From NCBI RefSeq assembly GCF_000247695.1, contig NW_004624730.1, forward strand, positions 28,507,861-28,571,860: a stretch of 64,000 nt of DNA, read 5' to 3'. The first letter of the stretch is position 1, and every line of letters begins with the position of its first letter. Shown piece by piece: positions 1 through 12,212 of the stretch. A program made the translations under genes and the position numbers. The notes beneath the pieces were generated by a model that saw only the letters and a list, made by a program, of their open reading frames with translations, searched no databases and was not told where the DNA came from. The DNA comes from Heterocephalus glaber. Lineage: Eukaryota; Chordata; Mammalia; Rodentia; Bathyergidae.

Positions 1-284
1 AATTTATCAGTTAAAATGTATATGAGCCTGTTGTTGTCATATAGGTAGGTTTTCAAGCTAGGAATATACTTTCTTTAATAGGTGCTATTCAAATTTTGTA
101 TTTCCTCCAGAGTTAGTTTCATTAATTTGTCTTCCAAGGTACTTCTTAGAAGTTATCAAATTTATTTCAAAACAGATTTTTGAAATATGCTTCCTATATC
201 CTTTTAAATTCTGCAAAAATCTGTGGTAATGTCTCCTAAGTCTTGATATTTTAATTTTAAAAATGTATAATTGATATTTTGTAA
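1..284. other. AT-rich intergenic DNA
   Basis: I see no gene or confident repeat here. It lies just before a purine-rich tract that looks like an L1 3' end. Confidence 0.5.
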
Positions 285-560
285 TAGGAAGTAAAGGTCT
301 AAAGGAGCAGAAGAAGTGGGATGGGTAGGGGAAAGGAAAGAAGGGAAAAGAAAAAATATGAGAAATGGAAACAAAATCTTTGCAAATAGGGAAGGGTGGA
401 GGGGATGAAGGGAGGGCAAGAGAAGGGGGAAAAAAATAAGAACCAAGAGACTCACGTAATGGTACAAGATCCCAATGATGTATGTAAATGTATTTTATAC
501 CTAAAATGTACCAATAAATTTAATAGTGGGGAAAAAAAGAGGAAGGAAGGAGAGAGATGT
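285..560 (+). mobile_element. Probable L1 3' UTR with polypurine tract
   Basis: A long G/A-only stretch of the kind found in rodent L1 3' UTRs runs into an AT-rich end with an AATAAA-like signal (ccaataaatt near 509). No ORF2 coding sequence is attached, so this would be a short 3' fragment. A simple purine-rich low-complexity tract is the alternative. Confidence 0.4.
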
Positions 561-727
561 GATATAAGAGAAGAAGGGAGAACTGAGGTAGGGGAGAAGC
601 AAAGAGATAAGAAGTATGACCGGACTTGACCTGCACATTACCTTTGAAGATAAATGACATGAGGAGGCAAGGAATGCAAATAGCCTCTAGAAGCTGAGAA
701 CACTGGTTGCCTACCAGCCAGCTAGCA

Positions 728-771
728 GGCTGGTGATGTAACTCAGTACAAAATCCCTTGGTTCAATTCCC

Positions 772-818
<47 letters not shown>
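728..818 (+). repeat. Degraded ID-like SINE with (CA)n tail
   Basis: The body (ggctggtgatgtaactcagt, then ggttcaattcccagta) keeps the tRNA-derived box A and box B of ID-like SINEs, with an internal deletion between them. It passes directly into a perfect (AC)n run at 776-818, so the SINE tail appears to have become a microsatellite. Confidence 0.7.
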
Positions 819-820
<2 letters not shown>

Positions 821-835
821 GACATGGAGCCATTG

Positions 836-2340
836 AACTCTGCTCTCTGAATTCCATCTTTGAGTTAGGAAGCTGGAAAGTATTACCAAAAAGAGATAGG
901 TTGTTTCAACATGTGCTAGAGATTATTTTATTAGTAGACTCCAAAGAGTCATACTTCTCAGCATTCCTGCCCTGTATAGTCTCTTCCTATATTGATTCTG
1001 GGCTTGATCGTGTGACTTGATTTGGCCAATGACACCCCAGCAAATGTGACACAGGACAGACTTGACAAGCACTTGTGCACTGGGGTTTGCCTGTCCAGAA
1101 TGCTGCTGACTGAGAGGAAGCCCACTGCTGGAGGGACGGGAGGAAGGGCAGGCATGAGGGATAGCGGGTTTTTAACACATACTTTAGTAACAATTGTGTC
1201 TTCATTATTTGCATGTGAACTTTGATAAACTAAAAATTAATACTAAAAAACCCATCAAATCTATTCTACAAGGGCTCACTTCTCATAGGCCTCCTAACTC
1301 CCTCAAATCTTTCACTTTCCCCATTATTACCATTATCATCACAAAAGACCCAAACTCCTTAAGAAGCACCAGCTGGGTGGAGAAGGAAGATGGAGGAATT
1401 ACCACACACATATTAATTTCTCTTTCATCTTGTCTCAGAAGTGAAAAAAACATTCTTGTTGTGGTTGAGTGGGTGGTGGTGGTTCACTTCTCCATGTCTA
1501 ATTTCATAAATATGTGCTTCAATTAGCTTTTGCAAATGAAAATAACTAAGCCCTAATTCAATTTTCTATTTTAGAAGGACCATTAATCTGGAAAACAAAT
1601 AAAAATAAATTAATTTTTAATGGCTAATGTATACTTTCTCAAAATGAATCTTATAACATTAATATATCTTTAAATAGAAACTATGAGCCCCCAACCTAAT
1701 TTTATCTCTAACTGATCTAATTCTTTCATGCAGCACATCTAAGGGTCAAAGTCACACAAAGACCATTTAAGATGTGGGATTTTTTTTTTTTTGACACCTT
1801 GTGTTCTTGTTTTTAAGACTTAGGGCAATCAAATCTTCTCCTCACAGTTTGACTATAGAGATTACATTTTTATTAGGTACTATTAATAAGAAAAAGTTCA
1901 ACAACAATTTCAGAAATCAAAGTATAATCAAACCTCATTTAATGGAAATGTTCAGGGGACAAGTCTTTCTGGTTAATTAAATTTTCTGGTTAACTAGAAA
2001 TTAACCCAACACCCTTTGTTCAAACCTTTCCATAGAAAAATCTTTCTAAATTGCATTAGCTTCTTCCATCCCTTAGGAGCTATAAGGTAGTGAATGTAAT
2101 TGAATCTTTGATGGTCCAAGTTCTTGCAGTGCCCCTAGAAGGATCATTATGGACGTTTATACTTGTACTATATGATGGGTTTTAGGAGATTGGATTAACA
2201 GGAAATCAGCTCAAACACAATCTGAAAGTGCATGTTTCATTTATGTCTGTGTACCTTTGTTTTTGCATAATTTTCTTTGAAATCAGAAATAAAAATAACC
2301 TCACTAATCAAGGACTACAATTGGTTTAAGTCATACTTTT
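836..2340. other. Gene-free stretch, little recognisable
   Basis: Short ORFs on both strands have no recognisable domain and behave like chance ORFs. The part around 1930-2330, with paired ggttaa/ttaacc motifs, may be an old DNA transposon but is too decayed to name. Confidence 0.4.
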
Positions 2341-2409
2341 TCTGTATTCATAATTTGATATCTCAGGATCAATTTCTGTAATCATAATTAGATAGCTCAG
2401 GATCAATTT
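2341..2409. repeat. Diverged 34-bp tandem duplication
   Basis: Two adjacent units, each with tctgta, cataatt and ctcaggatcaattt in the same order, differ at only a few positions. It immediately precedes the LTR at 2432. Confidence 0.65.
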
Positions 2410-2431
2410 TAAAATGATACAGATGTTTTAT

Positions 2432-2806
2432 TAGTCAGTTTCCAGCTGCTGGAACAAAATATCTGACACCAACAGGTGAAAGGTGATAAATTTATTTTGA
2501 CTCACCATTTCAGAGGTTTACTCCATGGCTGGCGGGCTCTGGTGGTGGAGGATCATGGCAGAGGAAAGGTATTACCTCACGGCAGCTGGAAACAGAGAGA
2601 GGAAAGACATACCCTCCAAAGGCACACCCCCAGGAACCTACCTCCTCCAACAAGACCCCACCTCCTAACAACACATTCAGCTATGAACTCATCAATAGGT
2701 TAATTCTCTGATGGGTATAGTGATCTCACTATCCTGTCACTTTGCAATAGCCCCACCTCTGAACACATGAGACTTTGGGGGGACATTTCAGATCTGAACC
2801 ATCACA
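2432..2806 (-). mobile_element. MaLR (ORR1/MT-like) solo LTR, antisense
   Basis: The left edge (ttagtcagtttccagctgct) and right edge (gggggacatttcagatctga ... ccatcaca) are the reversed ends of a MaLR-type LTR, in the expected order with typical internal CCACCTCC motifs. No internal coding region is present. It is non-autonomous and inactive. Confidence 0.65.
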
Positions 2807-3079
2807 GATGTGGTGACCCATGTTACATAAAGTTATGACATGGCAGTTTTTCTTTAGGAAATTTTCCCTCCCCTTTAATTTAGCTTACAAAAGAGAATAG
2901 AACAAGGTTATAGACAATATAATAACACAGCTATTTTCAGTTCTATATAGTCTAGTCTTCACTATTTGCATATGTATTTCCAAGAAATTGTAATTATAAT
3001 GTAATATAACTTTATATCTTGCTTCACTTAGTACCATATATGAAACATTTTCGATGTTACTACATATTCCAATGTTCAT

Positions 3080-3745
3080 ATTCACTCATGCAGCAATAGA
3101 CTGCCTAAGATGTGCCAGGCACTGCTCTAGATGTTAAATATATAGCAGATAACAAAAAGGACAAATTTTTTTTTTCATAGAGCCAATATTTTGTGGATTA
3201 TTACTTTAAATGGCTGCATATTCCCCTTTAGCTTTTTAATATATTTTTATACTAGCAAGTAGCACTGTTTGGCCTCAGGACCCCAGAATCCTTGCATTGT
3301 CTCTATAACAATTGCTACAGAAAGTAGCTCTCAGTTTCCTAGACAGATGCTATAAACTCACTCACTGTACATTTAAAATATAATAGCTACTAAGACAACG
3401 CTCGTAGAGCATTGGAGGGTATATCTCTATGTTAAACATTGTTCTCTGCATTTATTTATGCATTCACATTATGTAACAACCCCATGAAGGAGGTACTACT
3501 AATAATACCATTTTTCAGAAGAGGAAATTGAGGCACAGCTGGACAAAGATATGAAACAATATGGGATATTTAGAGAATATTGAAGTAATTATTCTAATAC
3601 TGATAACTTTTATTCGGTATTCATTATGCTCAAAGCACTGTTCTGAGTTTGACTTATTTAATCTTCACAATTTTGTTTTACAAATGACGTCATTGAGACA
3701 AAAATAAATAACTTGTCAAAAGTCACTCAGATCATAGATGGAATC
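3080..3745 (-). repeat. Old L2/MIR-type fragments, antisense
   Basis: A fragment near 3100-3160 contains gatgtgccaggcactgctct, the classic reversed L2/MIR end. Pieces at 3440-3545 (aggaaattgaggcacagct) and 3610-3740 (ttgtcaaaagtcactcagat) match the antisense MIR pattern of gaggaaactgaggc followed by caaggtcac. Confidence 0.55.
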
Positions 3746-5195
3746 TGAACAGCTGTCTTTCTGAGAGGACATACTCTTAATCACCAGCAGATAGTTTGCC
3801 ATCTTATTCTTCCAGAAATTGTTTGCACTATAATAGTAAAAATGAAGAGCTATTGCATCCTGCTGTGACTTCTGAAGCAAGACATCATGTTCCTTCAACA
3901 GTGACAGTGCCATTTGATGTTTTAACCCAAGGACAATTTGACCAGGTCACTCGAAAGCATCAGACATGTAAGAAATAATAAACTAACAATGGCTAATGCT
4001 ACTACAAATAAAATATGTTAGAAACTCACAAATCTGACCAAGGAATAATATTTTCCTTGTAACACGGAAAACTAAAAATTGACACAGAAAATTTGACTCA
4101 TAGAAGTTACCGACACAAATAAAACTCCAGAAAGGATATCTTCTTAGCAGCATTTAGATCTGCTCAATTTGACCCAGATAATATTGGAATTAATAAAAAT
4201 GAGGGCAACAAAAAAATAAACCCAAGGTGCTAAAAGTATGATCAGTAATGTTTGATATTAACAAAACTTGAATGGTTAGTTTAACCTTTATTGGAAATTT
4301 TATGCAAAGGAAAACTGACCCCAGTAAAAATATTTTGGTAAAATAAAAATGGAAGTATAGTTAAATTTTTACTACAATGTATGGAAAATTGATCAAGGAT
4401 TTTTTTTTAAAAAATTGATGAAAGATTTAAATTATGATACTGGCATTTGCCCTAGAAAATGCTTAACAATTTTTTAAAGATAAAAATTCATTAATGTGAA
4501 TGTTATGCTGAGATAAAGCATTTTCAGCATCAAATGGTAGAACCCCACCATCCTATATTAAATATAGCAGAGATGTGAATGAGCTTGTTGGTTGTCTACC
4601 CAAAATCCATTCCCTCGTTTTGTTCAGGTATCCACTGACAATACCCCATTAACACATCAATTTTAATCAATTTACTTCATATATATATTTTGTAGAACTT
4701 AATTTGAACCTGAAGCTTGATTTGGCATTTAGACTTCGAAGCAATAAACAAACACTTGATCATCTTATTGATCACCTACTATTTGCTTCTACTTTGTCAG
4801 TTGTGGGCCTTCATCTAAGAAGGCTCACTCCTTGGTTTCGATGAACTTAAAAGCAAGTTGGGGAACAGAGACACATGAAGGCATAATTGAGAATGCAAGG
4901 GATTACAGCATAGGTAACAAATAAGCGGCTGTGGGGGTTGTGAAAACAGGCTTTCTAACAGCACTAAACCTGATGCTGAGCATTCAGCATCAAGCATGTG
5001 TCTGTTGAAGGAGTCAATGCTTGGATCACTTGGTTTTGGAAGTTAAATAATATTTCTGTAATATAAATGGAGGAGGACACTGAGATAAGGAGAAAAACAA
5101 GATCTGAATGAAATGCTTCCTCATTTGCGTTCTCATAGCACTTGTCTTTTACAGTAGTTTGCCTCTTGTGAGATAAATGCTTAAGAAGATAGCTG
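3746..5195. other. AT-rich gene-free DNA
   Basis: No protein domain, RNA gene or confident repeat is visible. ORFs here are short and lack any recognisable motif. Confidence 0.45.
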
Positions 5196-5204
5196 TCTCC
5201 TATT

Positions 5205-5330
5205 AGATCCACTTTGAGGCTAGGGACTGTGTCTTGCTGATCTTTGGTGGAGCTCCAGCATATATCTCAAGACCATATCATAATGGGTACTCAATAAATA
5301 TTTGAGAAATTAATGAAAGATTGAAAGAGT
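5205..5330 (+). repeat. L2 3' end relic
   Basis: The order gactgtgtctt, then ccagcat, then gggtactcaataaatatttg follows the L2 3' end, which normally reads as 'summary of length and use' text ending in caataaatatttg. Confidence 0.55.
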
Positions 5331-5504
5331 AAATAAAGAAGAAAGCTCAAAGGATGCTCAAGGGTTAGTGAGTCAACTAACTAGTTTTGGAGGAAAGTAG
5401 AACTAATCTGGAGGTTATTGCCTTTCATTTTACATTCATTTACATTGAAACATGGTAGATTTTCCTCCAGGTATTTACTAAGTGTTAAACTGACACTGAT
5501 AACA

Positions 5505-5700
5505 AAAGCAGCAACAGTCTATGGACTGAAATAAGTGTTATACATTGTTAACTTGTTTAACCCTCATCATTCTAAGAATTAGATCATAGTAACAACGTTT
5601 GTATTAACTCTATCCCTGAAGGGCTAAAGAAATTATTTAGAATCACATAACTAACAAATAGTCTTGCCAAGACCAGAACCCTGGTGTGCTTTACTTCAAT
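5505..5700 (-). repeat. MIR-type relic, antisense
   Basis: The tract has the order of a reversed MIR: ttaaccctcatcat, a decayed gaggaaact segment, aatcacataactaacaaata, then accagaaccctgg. It is strongly diverged. Confidence 0.4.
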
Positions 5701-5709
5701 TCAGAATGC

Positions 5710-7170
5710 AAGAGGATATATGATTGGTAAGAAGCCATGCCACAGGGCCACTCAGGGAGTGGCATAGAAAGCATGGACAGGACAACTTCCTACATTTGGG
5801 TCTCTGAAATATGAAAATACAGATTGTAACTGTGTGACTCAAGCAGAGATTTAATGATAAAAAAGATACATCTCCCTCTCATCATGTGCTCTAAGTAGTG
5901 TTCCTCTCAAACCTGGAATCTCCCCTAGGATGAATTGCATGAAAGGAATACTAGAACAAAGAGGAGTGTTCCATCTGTTACTATAAGGCCCAGTCTGACT
6001 TCATATCTGTCCTCAATTAATTATTCTCCATCAGGTAATTCAAAGAAGTGTCAGGTTTTACTCAATGAACTTGAAATTTTCTGTTCCTTATGTGACTTTA
6101 TTTAAATTATCTGAATATTTGTATTTACTATTTGACAAATGCTAACATCTATTTTTAGGTATTTCTAAATTCTTTAGAAAAATGGTTCACTACAAATAAA
6201 TTTAGAGTCAATGACAATATAGCATCTATTTGCTCTTCCAATGACTTTTACTTGCATCTTGACCCAAATTACTTTATAATTCGGTCTTTTTTTTCTGGCT
6301 GCCTCAAATATTCTCTGTAGGTAAAATAATATTATCTTCCTTTCATCAAGAAATTCCTCCCAAATATTCTCTGTTCTAATGCCACCTTATCTGTGTCAGA
6401 ACAAGAGCTTACTGAACTCTTGGAAGATTTGAAATCCAGTGTCTGTCTTTTGCTAAAGTACCCAGAGTAATAAATTGTCTCTATATTCGCAAGTGATTAA
6501 CAAAGTGCAGCTGAGGCATCTCACAATCACCAGGCCCAAATCATGTGATTGAATGGATTTTTCAACTCTGGGAAAATCCTTCTAATAAACAGGAGGGAAG
6601 GAGGTAAAAGAACCTGGCTTACAAAGCTCAGAACCACAGAAGGACCATGGCTGTTATCTTCCTGAGCGATCACTGACATCTTATCAAGGTTGAATTATTA
6701 GCTTAGCTGAATGAGTCAGGGAGAATGAATCTAAAACCAAATGCCACTTCAGGAATGCAAAGAAAAGGGAGGATGCAATTGGAATCTTAGGTAAGAAGAT
6801 ACAAGTTTGTTCTATTGAGAATTGAGAGTGACTGATTTTTTTCTTGTCATTCAGTGATTAATACATATTCTAGAAAAAAAGCTAACCTGCTTCAAGTGCT
6901 TTTCAGCCAAAGCATTCAGCAGGGCTCTCCCCTCATATAATTTTATCTTCTTGTTTCATCTGTTTCTAATATAAAACTAACACTCTAATTATCTGGAACA
7001 TTTGGAGTTTATGCTTCCTATCAATCTCTAATGTATTGAGGAAAACTGTTTCCCATTTTAAAAAAATTAAATAACAGAGTTACAGGTACTCTTCATAGAA
7101 TGTTCAACATTGAACTGATTAGCTCTTCAGCTATAACTCCTGAGCACTTGACATTGGACATGTCATGTTT
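5710..7170. other. Gene-free DNA, unassigned
   Basis: Mostly AT-rich sequence without a recognised repeat or coding potential. A short enhancer or other regulatory element cannot be excluded by eye. Confidence 0.4.
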
Positions 7171-7174
7171 GGAG

Positions 7175-7375
7175 TCACTGGTCTGTTGAGTCTGAATGCA
7201 GGTTTGTGCTCTAGACCTCACTACTTTGTGTTTTCTAGACCCCTGGCATCATCCTACCTTGGGAGCTTGTTAAAAATGCAAAATCTCAGGCCTATCAAAT
7301 CTGAACCTGCTTTTTAGCATGATTCCTGGGCAAACCACATGCATATTAATGTTAGAAAAGTGCTGCACAGGTAGA
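7175..7375 (+). repeat. MER20-like hAT relic
   Basis: The segment gggagcttgttaaaaatgca followed by tctcaggcc and a decayed aatctgcatttt-like part has the order of MER20-type non-autonomous hAT elements. The termini are not clear. Confidence 0.4.
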
Positions 7376-7749
7376 AGGGGCGCAGGAAACGTTGCTTGAT
7401 GTTTGAGAAAACATCTAAACTGATTGGTTGGAAGATTTAGTGGAGGAAAAAAGAAGGGCAGAAGTCTAGTAGGAAAAATGAGAAGAAATGTTTCTCAGAA
7501 GCCAAAGAAGAACATTCAATAAGGAAGGGTTGGGAGTCAAAGTTAGATGCTGAAGAAGGCTTAGAGAAGGTGTGTTTGCAGAACCTACTAGACTGACGTA
7601 AGGGAGGTCCTCGGTGCAGAGTAGGGAGCCAGATCGTGGGAAACTATGACCCAGAGGTAGTGACTGCAGGGGTTGACTAGCTTAAGAAGTCTGACAGCTT
7701 TGGCAATGAAAAGAGGTTAGAGAATGATTTTAGGTGCTGGAGTAGCTGG

Positions 7750-8250
7750 TGCTTTATTAGATGGTAAATTTGCATTTAAGAAACCGCCAGACTGCTTTTT
7801 CTAAACTTGTTACATGTCCAAAAGCAATGCATCAGAGCTCCAGTTGCTCTACATTGTCAGTCTTAAATTTTGGCCATCCTAGTAGCTGTGTAGTCATATC
7901 TCATTGTGGTTTTAATTTGCGTTGTCTAATGAGTAATCATATATAGAATCTTTTTTGTGCTTATTTTCCATTCTCATGTCTTTTTCAAGTGTCTATTTAA
8001 ATATTTTGCCCATTTCTAATATTTTCTGAGTACTACATAGGAGGAATTCTTTATTTATACTGGATATCAGTCCTTTATAAAACATATTTATTACAGATAT
8101 TTTCTTCCAATATGTGTTTTTCAGTCTCTTAACTATGTCATAACAGAGCAGAATGTTTTTCCTTGTCAACATTTACCTATTTTTCCTTAAATGACTTATG
8201 GTTTACATGTCCTGTCTAATAAACCTTTGTTTGCTTCCAGATTAAGAAGA
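7750..8250 (-). mobile_element. L1 ORF2 fragment, antisense
   Basis: On the + strand, atctcattgtggttttaatt, tgcttattttccatt, tttgcccatttctaa and ggatatcagtcctttat appear in the order of the reverse complement of the L1 ORF2 3' part. The reading frame is destroyed. This is a 5'- and 3'-truncated fossil, not a gene. Confidence 0.75.
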
Positions 8251-8504
8251 TTTTCTCCTGTAAGACTATTTTTTAATTTAAACTTGTTGTTCCTTTATTT
8301 TATTGTAGCACTCTAATGTACCTCCTTATATTCAGTTTCTTTTTCTGACTTCTCTTTTTCCTATCTCTCAACCATGGATATTTCCAAGCTTATTCTCCCT
8401 TTGACAATAAAACAATGTGTGTAGATTAAAGATGAGAAAGGTAAGAAAGTGAAGGAATAATAAGAATAGGACCAATTTTGAGTGCAGAGCCACCATAAGC
8501 TAGA

Positions 8505-8610
8505 TAGCTGGTGGTAGAAGATGGTTAAGAGAATAGGCTGCAAGTCAGACTGCCTGCACTGGAATCCCATTCCTACCTCCTTCTAGTTGCATGGTCTTGC
8601 ATGGGTGTTT
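8505..8610 (+). repeat. MIR relic
   Basis: gttaagagaataggctgcaa, gtcagactgcctg and ggaatcccattcctacctcc match the MIR order (gagtcagacagacctgggttc ... cctgctctgccac). Confidence 0.5.
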
Positions 8611-8871
8611 GATTCAGCAGTGAACTTACAAGATCCAATAGCATTTTGTATTAGGATTTTTCTTGGTAGCAAAGGACATGGCACAAAGCATCAGAGAAGA
8701 GATGTGTGTCTTTAGAGTTCAAATGATCAGGCCCAGGCTTCTGAATCTTTATGTGAGGCCACATAAGATGCTTTGTCTCTGGCAGAAAAATATGGGGACA
8801 TATATGAGGTTGCTGTGAGAATTAAATGAGCACATACAGATTTCAGCACTGTTTTGGTACATTAGACATTC

Positions 8872-8956
8872 TTTTTTTTTGTACTAAACATCGAACTCAG
8901 GACCTCAAGCTTGTGAGGCAGGCACAGTGCCACTGAGCAAAATTCCTGGCCCTCAC
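8872..8956 (-). repeat. ID-like tRNA-derived SINE, antisense
   Basis: A T-run is followed by gtactaaacatcgaactcag, gtgaggcaggcacagtgcca and ctgagcaaaattcctggccc, the reversed A-tail, box B and box A of the ID-like SINE. It is more diverged than the copies at 14231 or 22933. Confidence 0.8.
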
Positions 8957-8999
8957 CATTCTTAATATTAAACATTTTTGTCCTCTGTGATACAAGGAT

Positions 9000-11450
9000 A
9001 ATGGAAGCTATTCCATTGAGTGGTTGCAAGAATAAAATGTAAACATAGTATATAGAGCTGAGCATGGGGGTAGGTCCTCAGCACACCCACTAATCTTACT
9101 GTCTCCTTTAATTCCATTGTCTAGAAAAATGCATCCTTAGCATTTTGTCATATATGTTTTCCATTCACTATACTTAAAACTAATTTACATGTTCTTAAAT
9201 AAAGATGTGAAAAATCAAAAATTCAAAGCAGAAATATAGGATTGTTTGTCCACTGTCCTAAATGGATGGTAGCAGCAGACTCTATGGTAACTGCGTATGT
9301 GAAGTACTCAAGAGGCTGCAGAAAATGCTCAAAGTTACACAGCTATCACTGCCAGGAGGAGCAGGACCATCACTCAAGCCTTCTCCTCCTCCCTGGGGCC
9401 TTGTAAGGCTGGGTGGTTCTAAGATTAGGATCTGTGAACATATGGCCCCTCTGCTCTCTCTCCTTTCATCAGCAAGTATTTCTTCTGTGTAGCAAACACA
9501 ATTCCAGGCACACTAGAACAGGACCCATGGAGTCCTTGTCCCTAAATTTTCTGGGATGGGTTCAAATTTGTGCTCCTCCTGCTGAGATCACAGCCCTGCA
9601 GCAATGCCTGGAATGCAGCAGTGCCTGGAAAACTATAGTAGTGCAGGCAGCCTCTGGATTCCTCTTGATCCTGGAGTCCAGTGGGGGGCTGTCAATCAAA
9701 GTGCCGACTAGGGCATGCTCCATGCAAACACTCCAGTACAGTCCTCCCTGGATGACCACAATTCCAAAACTGAGTGGCTTCTGGGAAACAAACTCTATTC
9801 CTGGGAAAGATAGAGAATGCCATAATGGTAGGAGCTCACTGTCATCTGCGACTAACTGGAGACTAACAGTGCCCTTTTGTTTGTTTGCTTCATAAATAAA
9901 GTTTTTCCAGGGTCACATTTCTCCATAAGCCCAATCATTCAGCATTTTTTGTATTAATATTAAAAGCCAGAATAAAATAGCTCACATTTTTTCAATCATT
10001 AAAATGTGTCTCCTGTTATTCCCTTATTTCATTTGCGAACATGCATTTTAAGTGCCTTTTAATTATAGTGTTTTTGGAATTTACCAATTGCATAATGCTA
10101 GAAATGCATGAATACTTCTGGCCTTTTACTTCAATTTTTCTCTTATATAGCTGAAGTTATGCTGTACTCAATAGTGAAAAAAAAACCTTTCCCAATTACA
10201 ATCATGTTAATAATGATTCATATGTTGTTTTCCATGTTGTTATTTTTTTCTGAAATATATACTTAATCTTTTCCAGGAAAACAGGGATTCTTTAGATCTA
10301 TGAAGCATCCTCTTGATTAGAGATCTTCAACTCTTTTGACCCAAGTCATAGAAAGAAATACATTGTATACTGTGACCCAATGTGTGTATGTGTGTGTGCA
10401 TACACACACAAAACCCCACTGAAACCGAATTTTCATGAAAAATCCCCTTACTACATGCTTTGCACTCCAGTACATTCTTTTTTGTTTTATTTAGTTTTTT
10501 AAAAATATTGGTCAAAATATCACAGGACATGGTTTATTTATTACTCCTAATGTTTTTACATTCCCAAATTTGGGCAAACAAGTATCTCATCTTTCTTCCC
10601 ACACTCCATCTGCCTTGGTTGATTTTCCCTAAAAGCAGAGGTTGGGATGTAGGATATTTGTGAGGACATTCCAGGAAACAAAAATGTAAATGTGAACATA
10701 ATGAAGAAATGAGAACAGAGAAAAGGTTGGAAAGACAGAAAAGATAAAACAAAGTGTGTTCTTTACCTACTTGATGTCCTTGGGCAACTGAGGCTCAATC
10801 GCACTGGGGAAACTCTGGGGAGATTGGGTACAGTGTGCTTGGAACTGGTGGCTCCAAAGGAGGTGGGACAGTAATTATTGATTTTCTTCCTCCACCAGTT
10901 GAAGTCTCCAACCTACTCCCCCATCTGACTGTAGAAAAATATAGAGATGAAAGATGGACACCTGGATGGGAGGCTGTAATCATCATGCACCAAAGCGTCC
11001 ACATAGCCACCTCCTGAAACATGAACAAGCCAAGCCCAAGAGCACATGATGTAGACCACAAAAATCAATTGCTTCCCTCTCTGAGCAGGAAGGGGTGAAC
11101 TCCAGGCTTCCCAGGTCAGTATAGTCATTTCCTCTTTCCTCAGCAGCCAATCTCAAGAGCTCACTTCCATGGCAGAGAGGAAGAACCTGAAGAATTGACT
11201 TCTCCAGGTAAGGCTCTTGACACATGAACCTAATTTAGAAAAACCTCTTATATATCCCAGTAAAGCTATTTTTTGTGGTGGACTTGGAAAAAATTGAATT
11301 TTTGTTGAGGCTAGAATGTTTTCTAGATCAGGAAGAACTCTATTCCAGTTGCTTCGGTGAATGGGAAGGATTTAGGGATACGGAAATAGTTCTAAATTAG
11401 TTCCAAAATGTTACACATCTTGCTTTAATCATGATTTCTAAATGTTCATG
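9000..11450. other. Gene-free DNA with one unexplained long ORF
   Basis: The longest open frame (9413-9895, + strand, 160 codons) shows no recognisable domain, and part of it (9545-9595) resembles a piece of an antisense B4 SINE. I do not call it a gene. The rest is AT-rich with a short GT/CA patch at 10380-10410. Confidence 0.45.
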
Positions 11451-11716
11451 ATAAAGGATGGATAATTTATTGAATCATTTTCCTCATGTTTATTTAGTTT
11501 ATTTCTATTTTCAGTACTTGCATTATAAATAATATTACTGTAAACATTGTTATACATAATTTTTTTGTCTGGGTCTCATATTGTTTTATCAGGATAGATA
11601 TCACAAAGGGAAAGTAGAGAGTTAGAGTCTGGAAACTGTACAAGTGTTCAATCTATGTTGGTTCATTCTTTTGCAAAAAGTATATGCTCACACTAGTCAT
11701 GTATGTATTGGGCAAC

Positions 11717-11723
11717 GTGTGTG

Positions 11724-11758
<35 letters not shown>
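11717..11758. repeat. (GT)n microsatellite
   Basis: A 42-base alternating GT run with a single interruption (gtttgt). It abuts the 3' side of the antisense B4 at 11759, so it probably grew from that SINE's tail. Confidence 0.9.
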
Positions 11759-11760
<2 letters not shown>

Positions 11761-11905
11761 CTAAGGATTGAACCCAAGGTCTTTGCACTGAGCTACATCC
11801 CCAGGCCATTTAAAAAATTTTGCAACAGGGTCTCTAAGTTGTCCAGACTGGGCTCAAATTTGTGCTCCTCCTGCTGGGATTACAGCTGTGTACCATCAAC
11901 CCCAA
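11759..11905 (-). repeat. B4-type SINE, antisense
   Basis: An ID-like half (ggattgaacccaaggtcttt ... ctgagctacatccccaggcc) precedes an Alu/B1-like half (caacagggtctctaagttgt, ctcctgctgggattacagct). This is the reversed order of a B4 composite SINE. Confidence 0.8.
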
Positions 11906-12142
11906 TTTGTATGGGACAATTTTAAAAAACATTTTTAAAAATTCTTAATGTTAAAAGTTTTGAAGACATCAAAAATGTATATCATCATGATAATAAACTG
12001 TCCACAATCCACAATTCTGAGATAGCCACTATTTCTATTTTAATGCTTTCTATTCTTATTTATTCATACATAATGTATATTATAATTTAAGAACAAAATA
12101 GTACATACTACATATCCTGACATTCTCATTAAATATTATATT

Positions 12143-12212
12143 CTATGCCTCACAAGCACAAGGTCCTGAGTTCGATCCCCAGTACCAAAAATATATATAT
12201 ATATATATATAT
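12143..12212 (+). repeat. 5'-truncated ID-like SINE with (AT)n tail
   Basis: The 3' part of the SINE (gcctcacaagcacaaggtcc, gagttcgatccccagtacc) is followed by a perfect (AT)n run at 12191-12212. An 11-bp direct repeat, aatattatatt, flanks it at 12132-12142 and 12213-12223, which supports retroposition of the truncated copy. Confidence 0.8.
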
